From NCBI RefSeq assembly GCF_033118175.1, contig NC_083691.1, positions 62,400,001-62,464,000 of the forward strand: a DNA stretch of 64,000 bases, given 5' to 3'. Source of the stretch: Dama dama. Its lineage: Eukaryota; Chordata; Mammalia; Artiodactyla; Cervidae. The notes under the pieces were generated by a model. That model was not told the DNA's origin, ran no database searches, and saw only the letters and a program-made list of their open reading frames with translations. Shown piece by piece: positions 21,701 through 31,256 of this stretch. Both the position numbers and the translations under genes were made by a program. The first letter of the stretch is position 1. Every line of letters begins with the position of its first letter.

Positions 21701-22014
21701 CTGCTGTTGTTAGGGTTGGTGTTCTTTAGATGTCTATTAAGTCTAGTTGGTTTACAATGCTTAATTCTTCTATTTTTTATTGATCTGTTTGTCCTTTCCA
21801 TTACTAAGAGTGGGGTATGGAAGTCTCCAACTCTTTTGCATTTTGGTGTTCTGCTATTAGCACATATGTTTATACTTACATGTTTTTAATGGATTGACTT
21901 TTATCACTATAAAATGTCTCTATTTCTAGGAACTTTTTTGTGTTTTAAAGTCTATTATTTTCTGATATCAGCACAGATATTTCATTTATTTTAATATTTT
22001 TTTCTACTCCTTTG
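18750..22014 (-). mobile_element. Old L1M element, antisense ORF2
   Basis: Antisense L1 ORF2 can be followed in order: the C-terminal part (GCACTTGGTGTCTTTCCACA; TTTCACATGCTTTTTGACCA-like; ACAGAAGATATTTTGTTTTG), the reverse-transcriptase part (GTTGAGGAATTTTACATCTA; GTAGGTTATTGATTAC), then the N-terminal part (CAATTTCCACATTTTGTTAG; TTATCCTGGAGAATTCTCTG; ATTACTAAGAGTGGGGTATG). Divergence is high, so it belongs to an old mammalian L1M subfamily. The first kilobase (18.75-19.6 kb) is the least certain. ORF1 continues at 22015. Confidence 0.7.
20828..20860 (-). mobile_element. 33-bp Bov-tA tail fragment
   Basis: AGTGTTAGTCACTCAGTTAT and TCCGACTCTT form the antisense of the Bov-tA end, sitting inside the L1M. 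The surrounding L1M sequence is continuous across it, so it looks like an insertion, but it is too short for certainty. Confidence 0.55.
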
Positions 22015-22192
22015 TCTCTCTGATACTCCCATTATGTATACATAGTATGTTTATCCACATTTCTCTGAAATGCTCTTCCTTTTTTTTCCAGTTCTTTTTT
22101 CTCCCTGTTTTTCAGCTTGCATAATCTCTATCAATCTATCTTCAAAATCACATCCCTTTCTCTACCAGTATAAATCTATTATTAAGCCCCTC

Positions 22193-22298
22193 TAATGAAG
22201 TCTTTCATTAGGTGAGGGGACAGGGAGGCCTGACAATGAGGTCACAGAGTTAGACATGACTGGGCGACTAAACAACAATAACAATAATGAAGTCTTTC
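22193..22298 (+). mobile_element. 78-bp Bov-tA/BovB-type tail insertion with perfect 14-bp target duplication
   Basis: The insert at 22207-22284 has the tail segment GGACAGGGAGGCCTGACAAT ... GACATGACTGGGCGACTAAA followed by a CAACAATAACAA end of the Bov-tA kind. TAATGAAGTCTTTC stands on both sides (22193-22206 and 22285-22298) with no mismatch. The insertion landed in the L1M ORF1. Confidence 0.85.
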
Positions 22299-22327
22299 TC
22301 TTTGATTATTTTAAAAATGTCTACATT

Positions 22328-22562
22328 TTGACAGGGAGTTTGGGGTGGACATGTACATACTGCTGTATTTAAAATGGACAACCAACAAGGACCTACTATA
22401 TAGCACATGAACTCTGCTCAATGTTATGTGGCAGTCTGGATCAAAAGGGAGTTTGGGGGAGAATGGATATTTGTATATGCATAGCTGAGTCCCTTCACTG
22501 TTCACTTGAAACTATCACAACATTGCTAATAGGCTATACCCCAAAACAATGTTTTTTGAAAT
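22328..22562 (+). mobile_element. Artiodactyl L1 3' end
   Basis: This is sense L1 3' UTR: AAAATGGACAACCAACAAGG, CCTACTATATAGCACATGAA, GTTTGGGGGAGAATGGATAT, then CACTTGAAACTATCACAACA and GGCTATACCCCAAAACAATG. It is 5'-truncated and inserted in the opposite orientation to the host L1M. Confidence 0.75.
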
Positions 22563-23060
22563 TTTACATCTTTATTGATCATCTCTATTTAATGCAATAT
22601 TGCATTTACACCTTTACTTCTTTAATCATAATTTCCCTTAATTCCATGAACATGTTTATAATGGCTGAAGTCTTTTTCTCATAAATTCAGAATCTGATCT
22701 GTCTCACAAGTAGTTTCAGTTGCTTTCATTTTTTCCCTTATACGAGCTATAATTTACTATTTCTTTACATGCTCCTAACTTTTTGCTGTTAAAAGTTGGC
22801 ATTTTAGATAATATATGGTAGAAATTCTGGATACTGTCTTTCACTGTCCCACCCCCTGAGGGGTTATTGCTATCTGCTTGTTTATTTATTTAAAAACTGA
22901 TTATTTTAGTGTCATTTCCAACACCTCCCCTCCAGTGTTCAGCCTCTGATGTTGTTCCTCGAGGATGAACAGGTTTGGATATGCCCACAGTCACCCAGGG
23001 ATGACAGTGATAATGGCTGGACTCTCTCCGTCTCCATCCCTGATCACATTCAGCAGGTAA

Positions 23061-25047
23061 ACCCCGTTAACTGATAGCTAATTATCCTGTTGCATTTAAC
23101 AATACCTGGGGGTATAAATTGCTCTACAAACTGATTTATTCATTCTGGCTCCTTTCAATGACTAGTTCCTGAGTTAGTGTTTCATTTTTATTCTGATCAT
23201 CAGAGCGCTCTTCCCACTTTATTATTACCTGGTTCTCTTCTGCAAACTCGTTTGGCTACTGCTGAGTTGTGTCTTGAATCTCATCTCAGTTGCCTTTCAC
23301 AACTTCAACTGTTCTTGGAAATGCCGTTAGATTTGATTTTTTTCAGTCTAGTTAGAAAAAGAAGGCTCCTTAGGAAGAGATGAAGAGCTGTTTGTTTTGT
23401 GGCAGACTTGTCTTCTCTCCCCAAGAAAAAATCTCTGAGCCAGGGCTCTAGATCTGAATGTAGGGAAGACGTCTCTGAGGCCACTTTCACACTAAGAACT
23501 TTCACCAGGAAAGTTCTCCTTCATGCAGGGGGCAGAAATATGAGGTTCTCTCAGTTTGCTCCTCCTGGTGTGGAACCATGGCCTCATGAGCCAGGGAAGA
23601 ATCACCAAGGACTCAATGGGGTCTCCTTTCTACAGTAGAGGCTGGGCACAAGAAAGTCCTTACTTCTCAACTGCGCTGGTTTGAAACAGCCTCAGCAATA
23701 AGAAACTTGTAGTAGGATGCAAAATTATGAAATCCTGCTCCTCCCGGGAAGAAAGCCTTTCCTCTGAGTGCTGAGGAGAGAGAGTACCCTATACTCCTGG
23801 CATCAAAGTCTGGAGTGGACTCTCTATTTCACCAAACGAAGAGTAGAGAAGACAGGGAGCAATTTCAGTGTAAATAGCATATATTCTAATTTTTCTTAGC
23901 AAATTTTGGTAGATTTTCTTGAATAGATGCTTTGTCATAGGCCATTCACTCTTAGAACTATTTCTAGAGGCTTTATTATTTTTGTAAAAATAGTTTAACA
24001 ATTTTACTGGGAGCTGGCCAACATAATTTTGCACAAATCACACTAGAGGCTGACCTCCTAAGCCCACATTAATATTTTTGTTTTACAGGTTTTTCAGATA
24101 CTTTACAGTTCAAGTTGCAGATGGTTAATAGGAGAAAAAATGCTTACCACTAGATGCAGACACATCGACAATTAAGTGAATTGACCTGGCTGATAACAAG
24201 TAAATTAAATCAAATTAGTTTCACTATATTTTCCTCTTTGGGAAAAAATCACTTTTTTTCCCCCAAATTAGACAGTTAACTTGTGACATATTTTATAGCA
24301 TATTTCAATAATATCTCATTTATGTAGTAGCTTATCATATAGTAAGTTTTCTGAGTATACCTGAGAAACAGAAAATGACCAAAACTGGTCATAAAGATTC
24401 AAAAGAGATGCTATAAAATTAGTGTACTAAATGTTATGCCATTTTCACAAACAATATGTCAGAAATTCACTGCTATTTTAGAATAAATTTTACAAAATGT
24501 GGTTTTCCAGTGCAAAGGTGAGAGGCACATGAAGGGTGTAGAGGTTATTAGAGGAGGTACACTGACAGAAGTGATGGACAAGAGTAGATTAAAAAATTAT
24601 AAAGCACAAATTTAAAAAAAAGATTGCATCTATACATTGAAATTTCCTGAGTACATCACAGAATTAATTAAAACACAGTGAGTGATTGACTTTATGAGTG
24701 ATTAAAGAACATTTAGTATACTCTAAGGAAATAAGGATACTTTAGAAATATTTCAATCAAGAATAGTCAAAATAAGACAAGTTAGTGTTTAAGGGGGAGA
24801 TTAAGTTGTATAGAAGAGTAAAAAAAATATGTTTCCATAATATGAAGCACTTCTATGTATAATGGAAAAGTCATCATGGGTTTGTTTTGGAACACACTAG
24901 TCAGTCTTTTGGACAGATACGAGATGAATATTTGTACAGTGAGTAAATTAATAGAAGCGACCAGTTAAGTAACTTAAGCTGTTAAGATATTTAGATATTC
25001 AATCTATTAAAGATGTTTATAAGTCTAACAGAACTGACTTGAGGGTA
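23061..25047. other. Unidentified sequence
   Basis: The first ~700 bases are GC-richer and may be the far 5' UTR of the antisense L1M; the rest is AT-rich. No coding frame has recognisable domains. Confidence 0.4.
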
Positions 25048-25058
25048 GACCTAAAATA

Positions 25059-25268
25059 TTCCCTGGTGGCTCAGATGGTAAAGAATTTGCCTCCAATGCA
25101 GGAGATCTAGGTACAATCCCTGGGTTGGGACGATCCCCTGGAGAAAGGAATGGCAGCCCACTCCAGTATTCTTGCCAGGAGAATTCCATGGACAGGGGAG
25201 CCTAGCCGGCTATAGCCAAGAGGTATCAAAGAGTCAGGCATGACTGAGCAACTAAAGCTTTCACTTTC
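25059..25268 (+). mobile_element. Bov-tA SINE, full length
   Basis: It runs from TTCCCTGGTGGCTCAGATGG (A box intact) through a decayed B box (GGTACAATCCC) to CAACTAAAGCTTTCACTTTC. Flanks CTAAAATATTC (25051-25061) and CAAAAATACTC (25268-25278) match at 9 of 11 positions and may be a worn 11-bp target duplication, though both are low in complexity. Confidence 0.88.
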
Positions 25269-25469
25269 AAAAATACTCACAAGGAGGACAGCACATGGCA
25301 ACTGCATGTGCCATGGACCTGTGCAGGTCATACATCTCAGCCATCACCAATATTGTCCCTCTGAGGTTTAATACTTTCAAAAGTTTGTGGCTAAGTACCT
25401 TCACTTCTTTCTAACTTCTTTACATCTGTCATCAACACAAACAATTGAATTTCTTTATCAGGAATTTTT

Positions 25470-25733
25470 TTGTCAACTTTGTTTTTAATTGAAGTATACT
25501 TGATGAATACAAATTTAATTCATTTGATGTACTTTAATTGAAGTATACATGGCATCACCAACTCGATGGACATGAGTGTGAGCAAGCTCTGGGAGTTGGT
25601 GATGGACAGGGAAGCCTGGCGTATTTGCAGTCTGAACTGAGTTCAGGCTGAACTGAACTCAATGTACAACTTTATTATAAGTTAACAGGTATACAATATA
25701 GGGATTTACAATTTTTCAGTTATACCCTATTTA
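25470..25733 (-). mobile_element. L1 3' UTR (antisense), carrying a small BovB tail
   Basis: TTTTTAATTGAAGTATAC is the reverse complement of the L1 3' terminus. The 16-mer TTTAATTGAAGTATAC occurs twice (25484-25499 and 25533-25548). A plus-strand BovB 3' fragment occupies about 25549-25665 (GGCATCACCAACTCGATGGA through GGCTGAACTGAACT), with a scrambled end. The L1 continues to 25733, where a large BovB enters, and resumes at 28452. Confidence 0.65.
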
Positions 25734-26154
25734 TCAGCTCAGTTGCTCAGTCGTGCCTGACTCTTTGCGACCCCATGGACTACAGCGTGCCAGGCTTCCC
25801 TATCCATCACCAAATCCCAGAGCTTACTCAAACTCATGTTCATTTAGTCAGTGATGCCATCCAACCATCTCATCCTCTGTCATCCCCTTCTCCTCCTGCC
25901 TTCAATCTTTCCCAGCATCAGGATCTTTTCCAATGAGTCAGTTCTTTGCATCAGGTGGCCAAAGTATTAGAGTTTCAGCTTCAGCATAAGTCCTTCCATT
26001 GAATATTTAGGACTGATTTCCTTTAGAATGGACTGGTTGGATCTCCTTGCAGTCCAAGGCACTCTCAAGAGTCTTCTCCAACACCACAGTTCAAAAGCAT
26101 CAATTCTTCAGTGCTCAGCTTTCTTTATAGTCCTATTCTCACATCCATGCATGA

Positions 26155-26937
26155 CTACTGGAAAAACCATAGCTTTACTAGAGGGACTGTTGTTGCCAAA
26201 GTAATCTCTCTGCTTTTTAATATGTTGTCTAGGTTGGTCATAGCTTTTCTTCCAAGGTACAAGTGTCTTTTAATTTCATGGCTGCAGTCACCATCTTCAG
26301 TGATTTTGGAGCCTAAGATAATAAAGTTGCTCACTGTTTCCATTGTTTCCCCATCAATTTGGCGTGAAGTGATGGGACCAGATGCCATGATCTTAGTTTT
26401 CTGAATGTTGAGCTTTAAGCCAACTTTTTCACTCTCCTCTTTCACTTTCATCAAGAGGCTCTTTAGTTCTTTGCCCTCTGCCATAAGGGTGGTGTCATCT
26501 GCATAGCTGAAGTTATTGACATTTCTCCTGGCAATCCTGTTTCCAACTTGTGCTTCATCCAGCCCAGCATTTCCTATGATGTACTCTGCATATAAGTTAA
26601 ATAAGCAAGGTGACAATATACAGCCTTGACCTACTCCTTTCCCAATTTGGAACCAGTCTATTGTTCCATGTGCAGTTCTAACTGTTGCTTCCTGACCTGC
26701 ATACAGATTTCTCAGGAGGCAGGTCAGGTGGTCTGGTATTCCCATCTCTTTCAGAATTTTCCAGAGTTTGTTGTGATCCACACAGTCAAAAGCCTTGGCA
26801 TAGTCAATAAAGCAAAAGTAGATGTTTCTCTGGTATTCTCTTACTTTTTCGATGATCCAACGGATGGTGGCAATTTGATATCTGGTTTCTCTGGCTTTTC
26901 TAAATCCAGCTTGAACATCTGGAAGTTCATGGCTCAC
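26155..26937 (-). pseudogene. BovB reverse-transcriptase domain, 260 codons open
   Basis: All palm motifs are in one frame. FRKARETRYQIATIRWIIEK precedes motif A FIDYAKAFDCVDH (two Asp); then LLRNLYAGQEATVRTAHG, motif B GQGCILSPCLFNLYAEYI, motif C YADDTT (codons at 26494-26505 on the opposite strand), and GLKLNIQKTKIMAS. In BovB this enzyme copies the element RNA at the nicked target. The frame ends in LVKLWFFQ because one base is lost in a conserved AAGGCTATGG, so the C-terminal domain is out of frame, and the upstream endonuclease is also disconnected. It is probably non-functional as a whole. Confidence 0.88.
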
Positions 26938-26979
26938 ACACTGTTGAAGCTGGCTTGGAGAATTTTGAACATTACTTTG

Positions 26980-27640
26980 TTAGCGTGTGAGATGAGTGCA
27001 ATTGTGTGGTAGTTTGAACACTGGAATGAAAACTAATCTTTTCCAGTCCTGTGGCCATTGCTGAGTTTTCCAGATTTGCTGGCATATTGAGTGCAGCACT
27101 TTCACATCATCCTCTTTTAGGATTTGAAATAGCTCAACTAGAATTGCATCACTTCCAATAGCTTTGTTCATAGTGATGCTTCCTAAGACCCACTTGACCT
27201 TGCATTCCAGGATATCTGGCTCTAGCTGCGTGATCACACCATTGTGGTTCTCTGGGTTATTAAGATATTTTCTGTACAGTTCTCTGTGTATTCTTGCCAC
27301 CTCTTCTTAATATATTCTGCTTCTGTTAGGTCTATACCATTTCTGTACTTTATTGTGCCCATCTTTGCATGAAATGTTCCCTTGGTATCTCTAATTTTCT
27401 TGAAGAGATCTCTAGTCTTTCCCATCCTATTTTTTTCCTCTATTTCTTTGCACTAATCACTGAGGAAGACTTTCTAGCTCTCCTTGCTATTCTTTGGAAC
27501 TCTGCATTCAAATGGCTATATCTTTCCTTTTCTCCTTTGCCTTTAGCTTCTCTTCTTTTCACAGCTATTTGTAAGGCCCCATCAGACAAACATTTTGCCT
27601 TTTTGCATTTCTTTTTCTTGGGGATGGTCTTGATCACTGC
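26980..27640 (-). pseudogene. BovB ORF2 linker between endonuclease and reverse transcriptase
   Basis: Three overlapping frames carry the linker: KKKKCKKAKCLSDGALQIAV with YSHLNAEFQRIARRARK; MGKTRDLFKKIRDTKGTFHA; and LEPDILECKVKWVLGSIT with ELFQILKEDDVKVLHSIC. The same succession is found in the other BovB copies. Frameshifts separate the pieces. Confidence 0.8.
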
Positions 27641-27991
27641 CTCCTGTACAATGTCATGAACCTCTAATCATAGTCCTTTAGGCACTCCGTCTATCAGATC
27701 TAATCTCTTGAGGCTATTTCTCACTTCCACTGTATAATTGTAAAGGATTTTATTTGAGTACCACCTGAATGGTCTAGTGATTTTCCCTACTTTCTTCAAT
27801 TTAAGTCTGAATTTGGCAATACAGAATTCATGATCTGAGCCACAGTCAGCTCCCAGTCTTGTTTTCGCTGATTGTGTAGAGCTTCTCCATCTTTGGCTGC
27901 AAAGAATATAATCAATCTGATTTCGGTATTGACCATCTGGTGATTGTCCATGTGTAGAGTCTTCTCTTGTGTTGTTGGAAGAGGGTGTTTG

Positions 27992-28450
27992 CTATGACCA
28001 CTGTGTTCTCTTGGCAAAACTCTTTAGCCTTTGACCTTCTTCATTTTGTACTCCAAGGCCAAATTTGCCTGTTACTCCAGGTATCTTCTGACTTCCTACT
28101 TTTGTATTCCAATCCCCTGTAATGGAGAGGACATCTTTTTTGGGTGTTAGTTCTAGAAGGTCTTGTAGGTCTTCATAGAACCATTCAACTTCAGCTTCTT
28201 CAGCATTACTGGTTGGGGCATAGACTTGGATTACTGTGATATTGAATGGTTTACCTTGGAAACAAACAGAGATCATTGTGTCATTTTTGAGATTGCATCC
28301 AAGTACTGCATTTTGGACTCATTTGTTGACTATGATGGTTACTCCATATCTTCTAAGGGATTCTTGCCCACAGTAGTAGATATAATGGTCATCTGAGTTA
28401 AATTCACCCATTCTAGTCCATTTTATTTCTCTGATTCCTAAAATGTCAAT
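27992..28450 (-). pseudogene. BovB endonuclease domain, N-terminally truncated
   Basis: Present are FQGKPFNITVIQVYAPTSNA, EVEWFYEDLQDLLELTPKKD, the GDWNTKVGSQ box with its Asp intact, and TGKFGLGVQNE. The N-terminal motif with the catalytic Asn is missing because the element is 5'-truncated. A frameshift follows near 28010, and HHQMVNTEIRLI-type sequence continues in another frame toward 27800. Confidence 0.82.
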
Positions 28451-28451
28451 G

Positions 28452-28665
28452 TACCCTCTTTACAGTTATTATAAAATATTGACTATGTTTCCTGTGTTGT
28501 ATAACATATCCTTGTAGTTTGTTTTATACCTAGCAGTATATAACACTATGATACTTCTTAATCCCCTACTGCTATATTCCCTCCCCCATCCCCTTCCCCG
28601 CTGTTAATGATTAGCCTGTTCTCTTTATCTGTGAGTCCACTTTCATAAGTTCAGGCAGAGAGTGG
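28452..28665 (-). mobile_element. L1 3' UTR (antisense), continuation after the BovB
   Basis: TTATTATAAAATATTGACTA, TCCTGTGTTGTATAACATAT and CTTAATCCCCTACTGCTATA are antisense L1 3'-UTR sequence. They continue the segment broken off at 25733, showing that the BovB is the younger insertion. Confidence 0.7.
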
Positions 28666-30494
28666 AAGCAGTTCAGGAAGTGAGAGAGAATGCAGGAAGG
28701 CTCAATAGAAGAGAGAGCCCAGTTTTCTCAAGGAATAGTAGTTTTGAATCATACTCATTTCCTTTGTGCCAATTGCCATATCCCAGGCTTATTCCTAACC
28801 TTTGCGGAGATGAGACCAAAACTAAATATGGAGACCCATACAGGATATGTCTAATAGTCAAATGTCATAAGTCAAACCCAAAAACTGTTTGGTGACATAT
28901 ATTCCATCCTCTTACCTCAAGAAATATACCTTCACAATGATCTAAAAACCTTAATCTGAGCTTAGAGCTCTTGAACTCCTGGGAGTTCCACAGACCATGA
29001 TGGTGCAGGGAATGTCAGCCAGCATCTCATGGCCCTGACCCACCCCCGCTTTTTTTTTTTCTGTCTCTGATCTCTGCACTCTCCTGCACTACTACAAGCC
29101 CTAATGTTCTTGTGGGGATTTCCCAATGCATGCAGCTATGTCTCAATCATATTCTACTCTACCAGGGTGCCACTGACAATCCTTCAGGCCTAAATGTACA
29201 AACACCATGGCTGTGGGCTTTGGAGTCCTGGTAACTAGAGTACCCCCCAAAAGGGAGCTTGTTGGCTTAGTCTCAAAGCTTCTTACATCTTCATATCTTT
29301 CAAGTGCATTACTATGCATCTAGGTTGGATACCTCAACTCTGCCCAAATTGAAAAGGAAAGCAGAATTAGGAATATCTTAACACAATGGTAAACATTTCT
29401 CCCTTCACTCTTTAAACTTGCTCCTGGTAGAATTATTCAGATTCATGGAAAACTTTAATTTCTCCTGATTTGCTTTGCATCTGTTCCCACAGATTCTTAT
29501 CAGTGACTTTATTTTGTTTCTATTAAAGAACTGCAGCAACTATAGAATGATTGTTTATAGAAAGCTCTTTGAAGGCAATAGCTGTCTTGGTCACCTTTTT
29601 TCAGGCCCATCTCATTGCTCAGGTCCTCACACAAGAGATGCTCAGTAAATATTTGTTGAACACTGTGGCAGCCATGAGCTAAAGGTTGTGCTAAAAAGCA
29701 CAACAAAATGTGAGCAAGGGTACACATCAGTATTTCCTTGTTTTTGTGGCAAGAGAGTGGCTACTTGTGATAAAGTGAAACATTCAATTATTTACTGCCT
29801 GTGAATTTCATTTTGGAAGGAAGCATGCTTGGTGCTTTGAGAGCAGTTTGGACTAGATATTAGGGTGAAGAGGGTTGGTCACCACAACTGTAAATACAGA
29901 CTCACAGAGGGCATTCCACAATTAGACCACACCCATCTGTAGAGGAAACCCAAGGGGAACAAGAGGGCTGAGTTGTCAGTTAGCCTGGGCTTCTCCTTTA
30001 TACAAAAGAGAGAATGAAGGAGGTCAGTTCTCCTCTGTACAAGTAGGAAAAATATAATTTTGAATGTCTGCTCTTTTGCAGCTTATTTATTGAACACTTT
30101 CTAAGTGTCTAGCACCACAAAAATTATGCTTTACAATGTAAGCAGTTTTGTTGTTTAGAAGCAAAACAGAGCCAGTACAGACTCCAGTTGATGAGAGCTG
30201 ATTTGTGAACAAAATTGAATCAAGGCCTTGAAAGTTAAGTGAAATTTAATGAGGTAGTAGAGAGAGAGGAAGGAGTAGTCCAAGTGGCAAGTGTCCATGA
30301 CATGAGAACAAGGTTTGACTGAGTACTGCAGGTGTAGGAGGGAGCTAACAGACTAGTCTGCCTACAGTAGAGAGTGTTATATGAAGTATTCATATACATG
30401 GGTAAAGGTATTGGAATCATATCATAAACTTTGTAGTTTTAACTCAGGGTTTAAATTTAACACATCTCATTCTAGCACCCTGACAGATCTGAAT
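28666..30494. other. Mostly unidentified sequence
   Basis: Apart from the L2 3' end at 29565-29665 I recognise nothing. No open frame exceeds 77 codons and none has a recognisable domain. Confidence 0.45.
29565..29665 (+). repeat. L2 LINE 3' end
   Basis: AAAGCTCTTTGAAGGCAATA, TCAGGCCCATCTCATTGCTC and GATGCTCAGTAAATATTTGT followed by TGAAC match the typical end of L2 (AGCTCCTTGAGGGCAGG ... GTGCTCAATAAATGTTTGTT). This is an ancient mammalian repeat. Confidence 0.65.
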
Positions 30495-30695
30495 GCCTAT
30501 TTTTATTTAATGATTAAACACTTACATACTATTTATTTCCTAAGCTTTTAACAAATACAAAGTCATTTATACCTCATAACAACCCTATAAGGGCTTTCAT
30601 AGTCCCCATTTCACTCATGAGGAAACTGAAATACAGAGATATTAAGTAATAAGCATTACAAAATCACTGCCTTGCAAACTAGACAGTATAATCGA
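30495..30695 (-). repeat. MIR SINE
   Basis: On the plus strand: AAACACTTACATACTATTTA, TCATAACAACCCTATAAGGG, CCCATTTCACTCATGAGGAA, then ACTGAAATACAGAGATATTA. This is the reverse complement of MIR across its centre and start. Confidence 0.78.
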
Positions 30696-30936
30696 CCTTC
30701 ATATTTTCTTTTACTTACTGGCTGATAACTGAGATCCTTCCACTGGTAGTCAACACATTTATTTTGGAAGTGACTCCTCTAGAAGACTGTAAATTCCACA
30801 AGTAGCAGTACTCTAAGTCGTGCCATGAATCTGGACAGAAGGAGAACAGTGAAAGGGTCGTGGGGAAAGGTGGTATTAAGGACAGAACGATGCAAATGAG
30901 TACATCTAGACTGACATACTCAATGATAGAGTGATA

Positions 30937-31050
30937 CACTCAATGAACATGAGTTTGAGCAAACTCCAAGTGATAGTGAAGAACAGGAAAGCCTGGCACC
31001 CTGTAGTCCATGGGGTCGCAAAGAGTAGGACACAACTTAGTGACTCAACA
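30937..31050 (+). mobile_element. BovB/Bov-A tail fragment
   Basis: ACTCAATGAACATGAGTTTG, AGCAAACTCC, GAACAGGAAAGCCTGGC and CCATGGGGTCGCAAAGAGTA match the last ~110 bases of BovB. The end CTCAACAATAAGAACAA is of the CAACAA kind seen in Bov-tA tails. No clear target duplication. Confidence 0.75.
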
Positions 31051-31165
31051 ATAAGAACAAGATATATAAACTGACTCAGTTCCCTTCATTGCTGTACTGA
31101 GCACTGACCTGGCTTCAAGAAATCAGAAATTATTGTAGGCTTCCAAACACAGGAGGGACCTAATG

Positions 31166-31256
31166 AAAGTGACAGTTTGGTGCCAGAAACCAACACAACA
31201 CTGTAAAGCAATTATCCTCCAATTTAAAATAAATTTTTAAAAAAGCAATAGTTTGG
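31166..31256 (+). mobile_element. 61-bp L1 3' end with 15-bp target duplication
   Basis: The insert 31181-31241 reads GCCAGAAACCAACACAACAC, TGTAAAGCAATTATCCTCCA, then an A-rich tail: the final bases of artiodactyl L1. It is flanked by AAAGTGACAGTTTGG (31166-31180) and AAAGCAATAGTTTGG (31242-31256), 12 of 15 identical with three transitions. A duplication this long is typical for L1 and contrasts with the 11 bp of BovB. Confidence 0.8.

Larger units (their letters stand above)
22015..23060 (-). mobile_element. Old L1M element, antisense ORF1 and 5' part (interrupted)
   Basis: This continues the element at 18750. TCTCTGATACTCCCATTATG, CAGCTTGCATAATCTC and TTCAAAATCACATCC are antisense ORF1. 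After two insertions, 22565-23060 resumes with ATGGCTGAAGTCTTTTTCTC and TTTGCTGTTAAAAGTTGGCA, which I recognise from L1M 5' regions. Sequence up to about 23750 may still belong to it, but I cannot show that. Confidence 0.6.
25723..28462 (-). mobile_element. BovB LINE, 5'-truncated, 2.7 kb, with 11-bp target duplication
   Basis: The element proper is 25734-28451. On the minus strand it begins within the endonuclease (GACATTTTAGGAATCAGAGA), continues through the linker and the reverse transcriptase, and ends in CAACTGAGCTGA. It is bounded by TACCCTATTTA (25723-25733) and TACCCTCTTTA (28452-28462), one mismatch in 11. It sits in the antisense L1 3' UTR. Among the BovBs here it keeps the longest open reverse-transcriptase frame. 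Confidence 0.93.
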
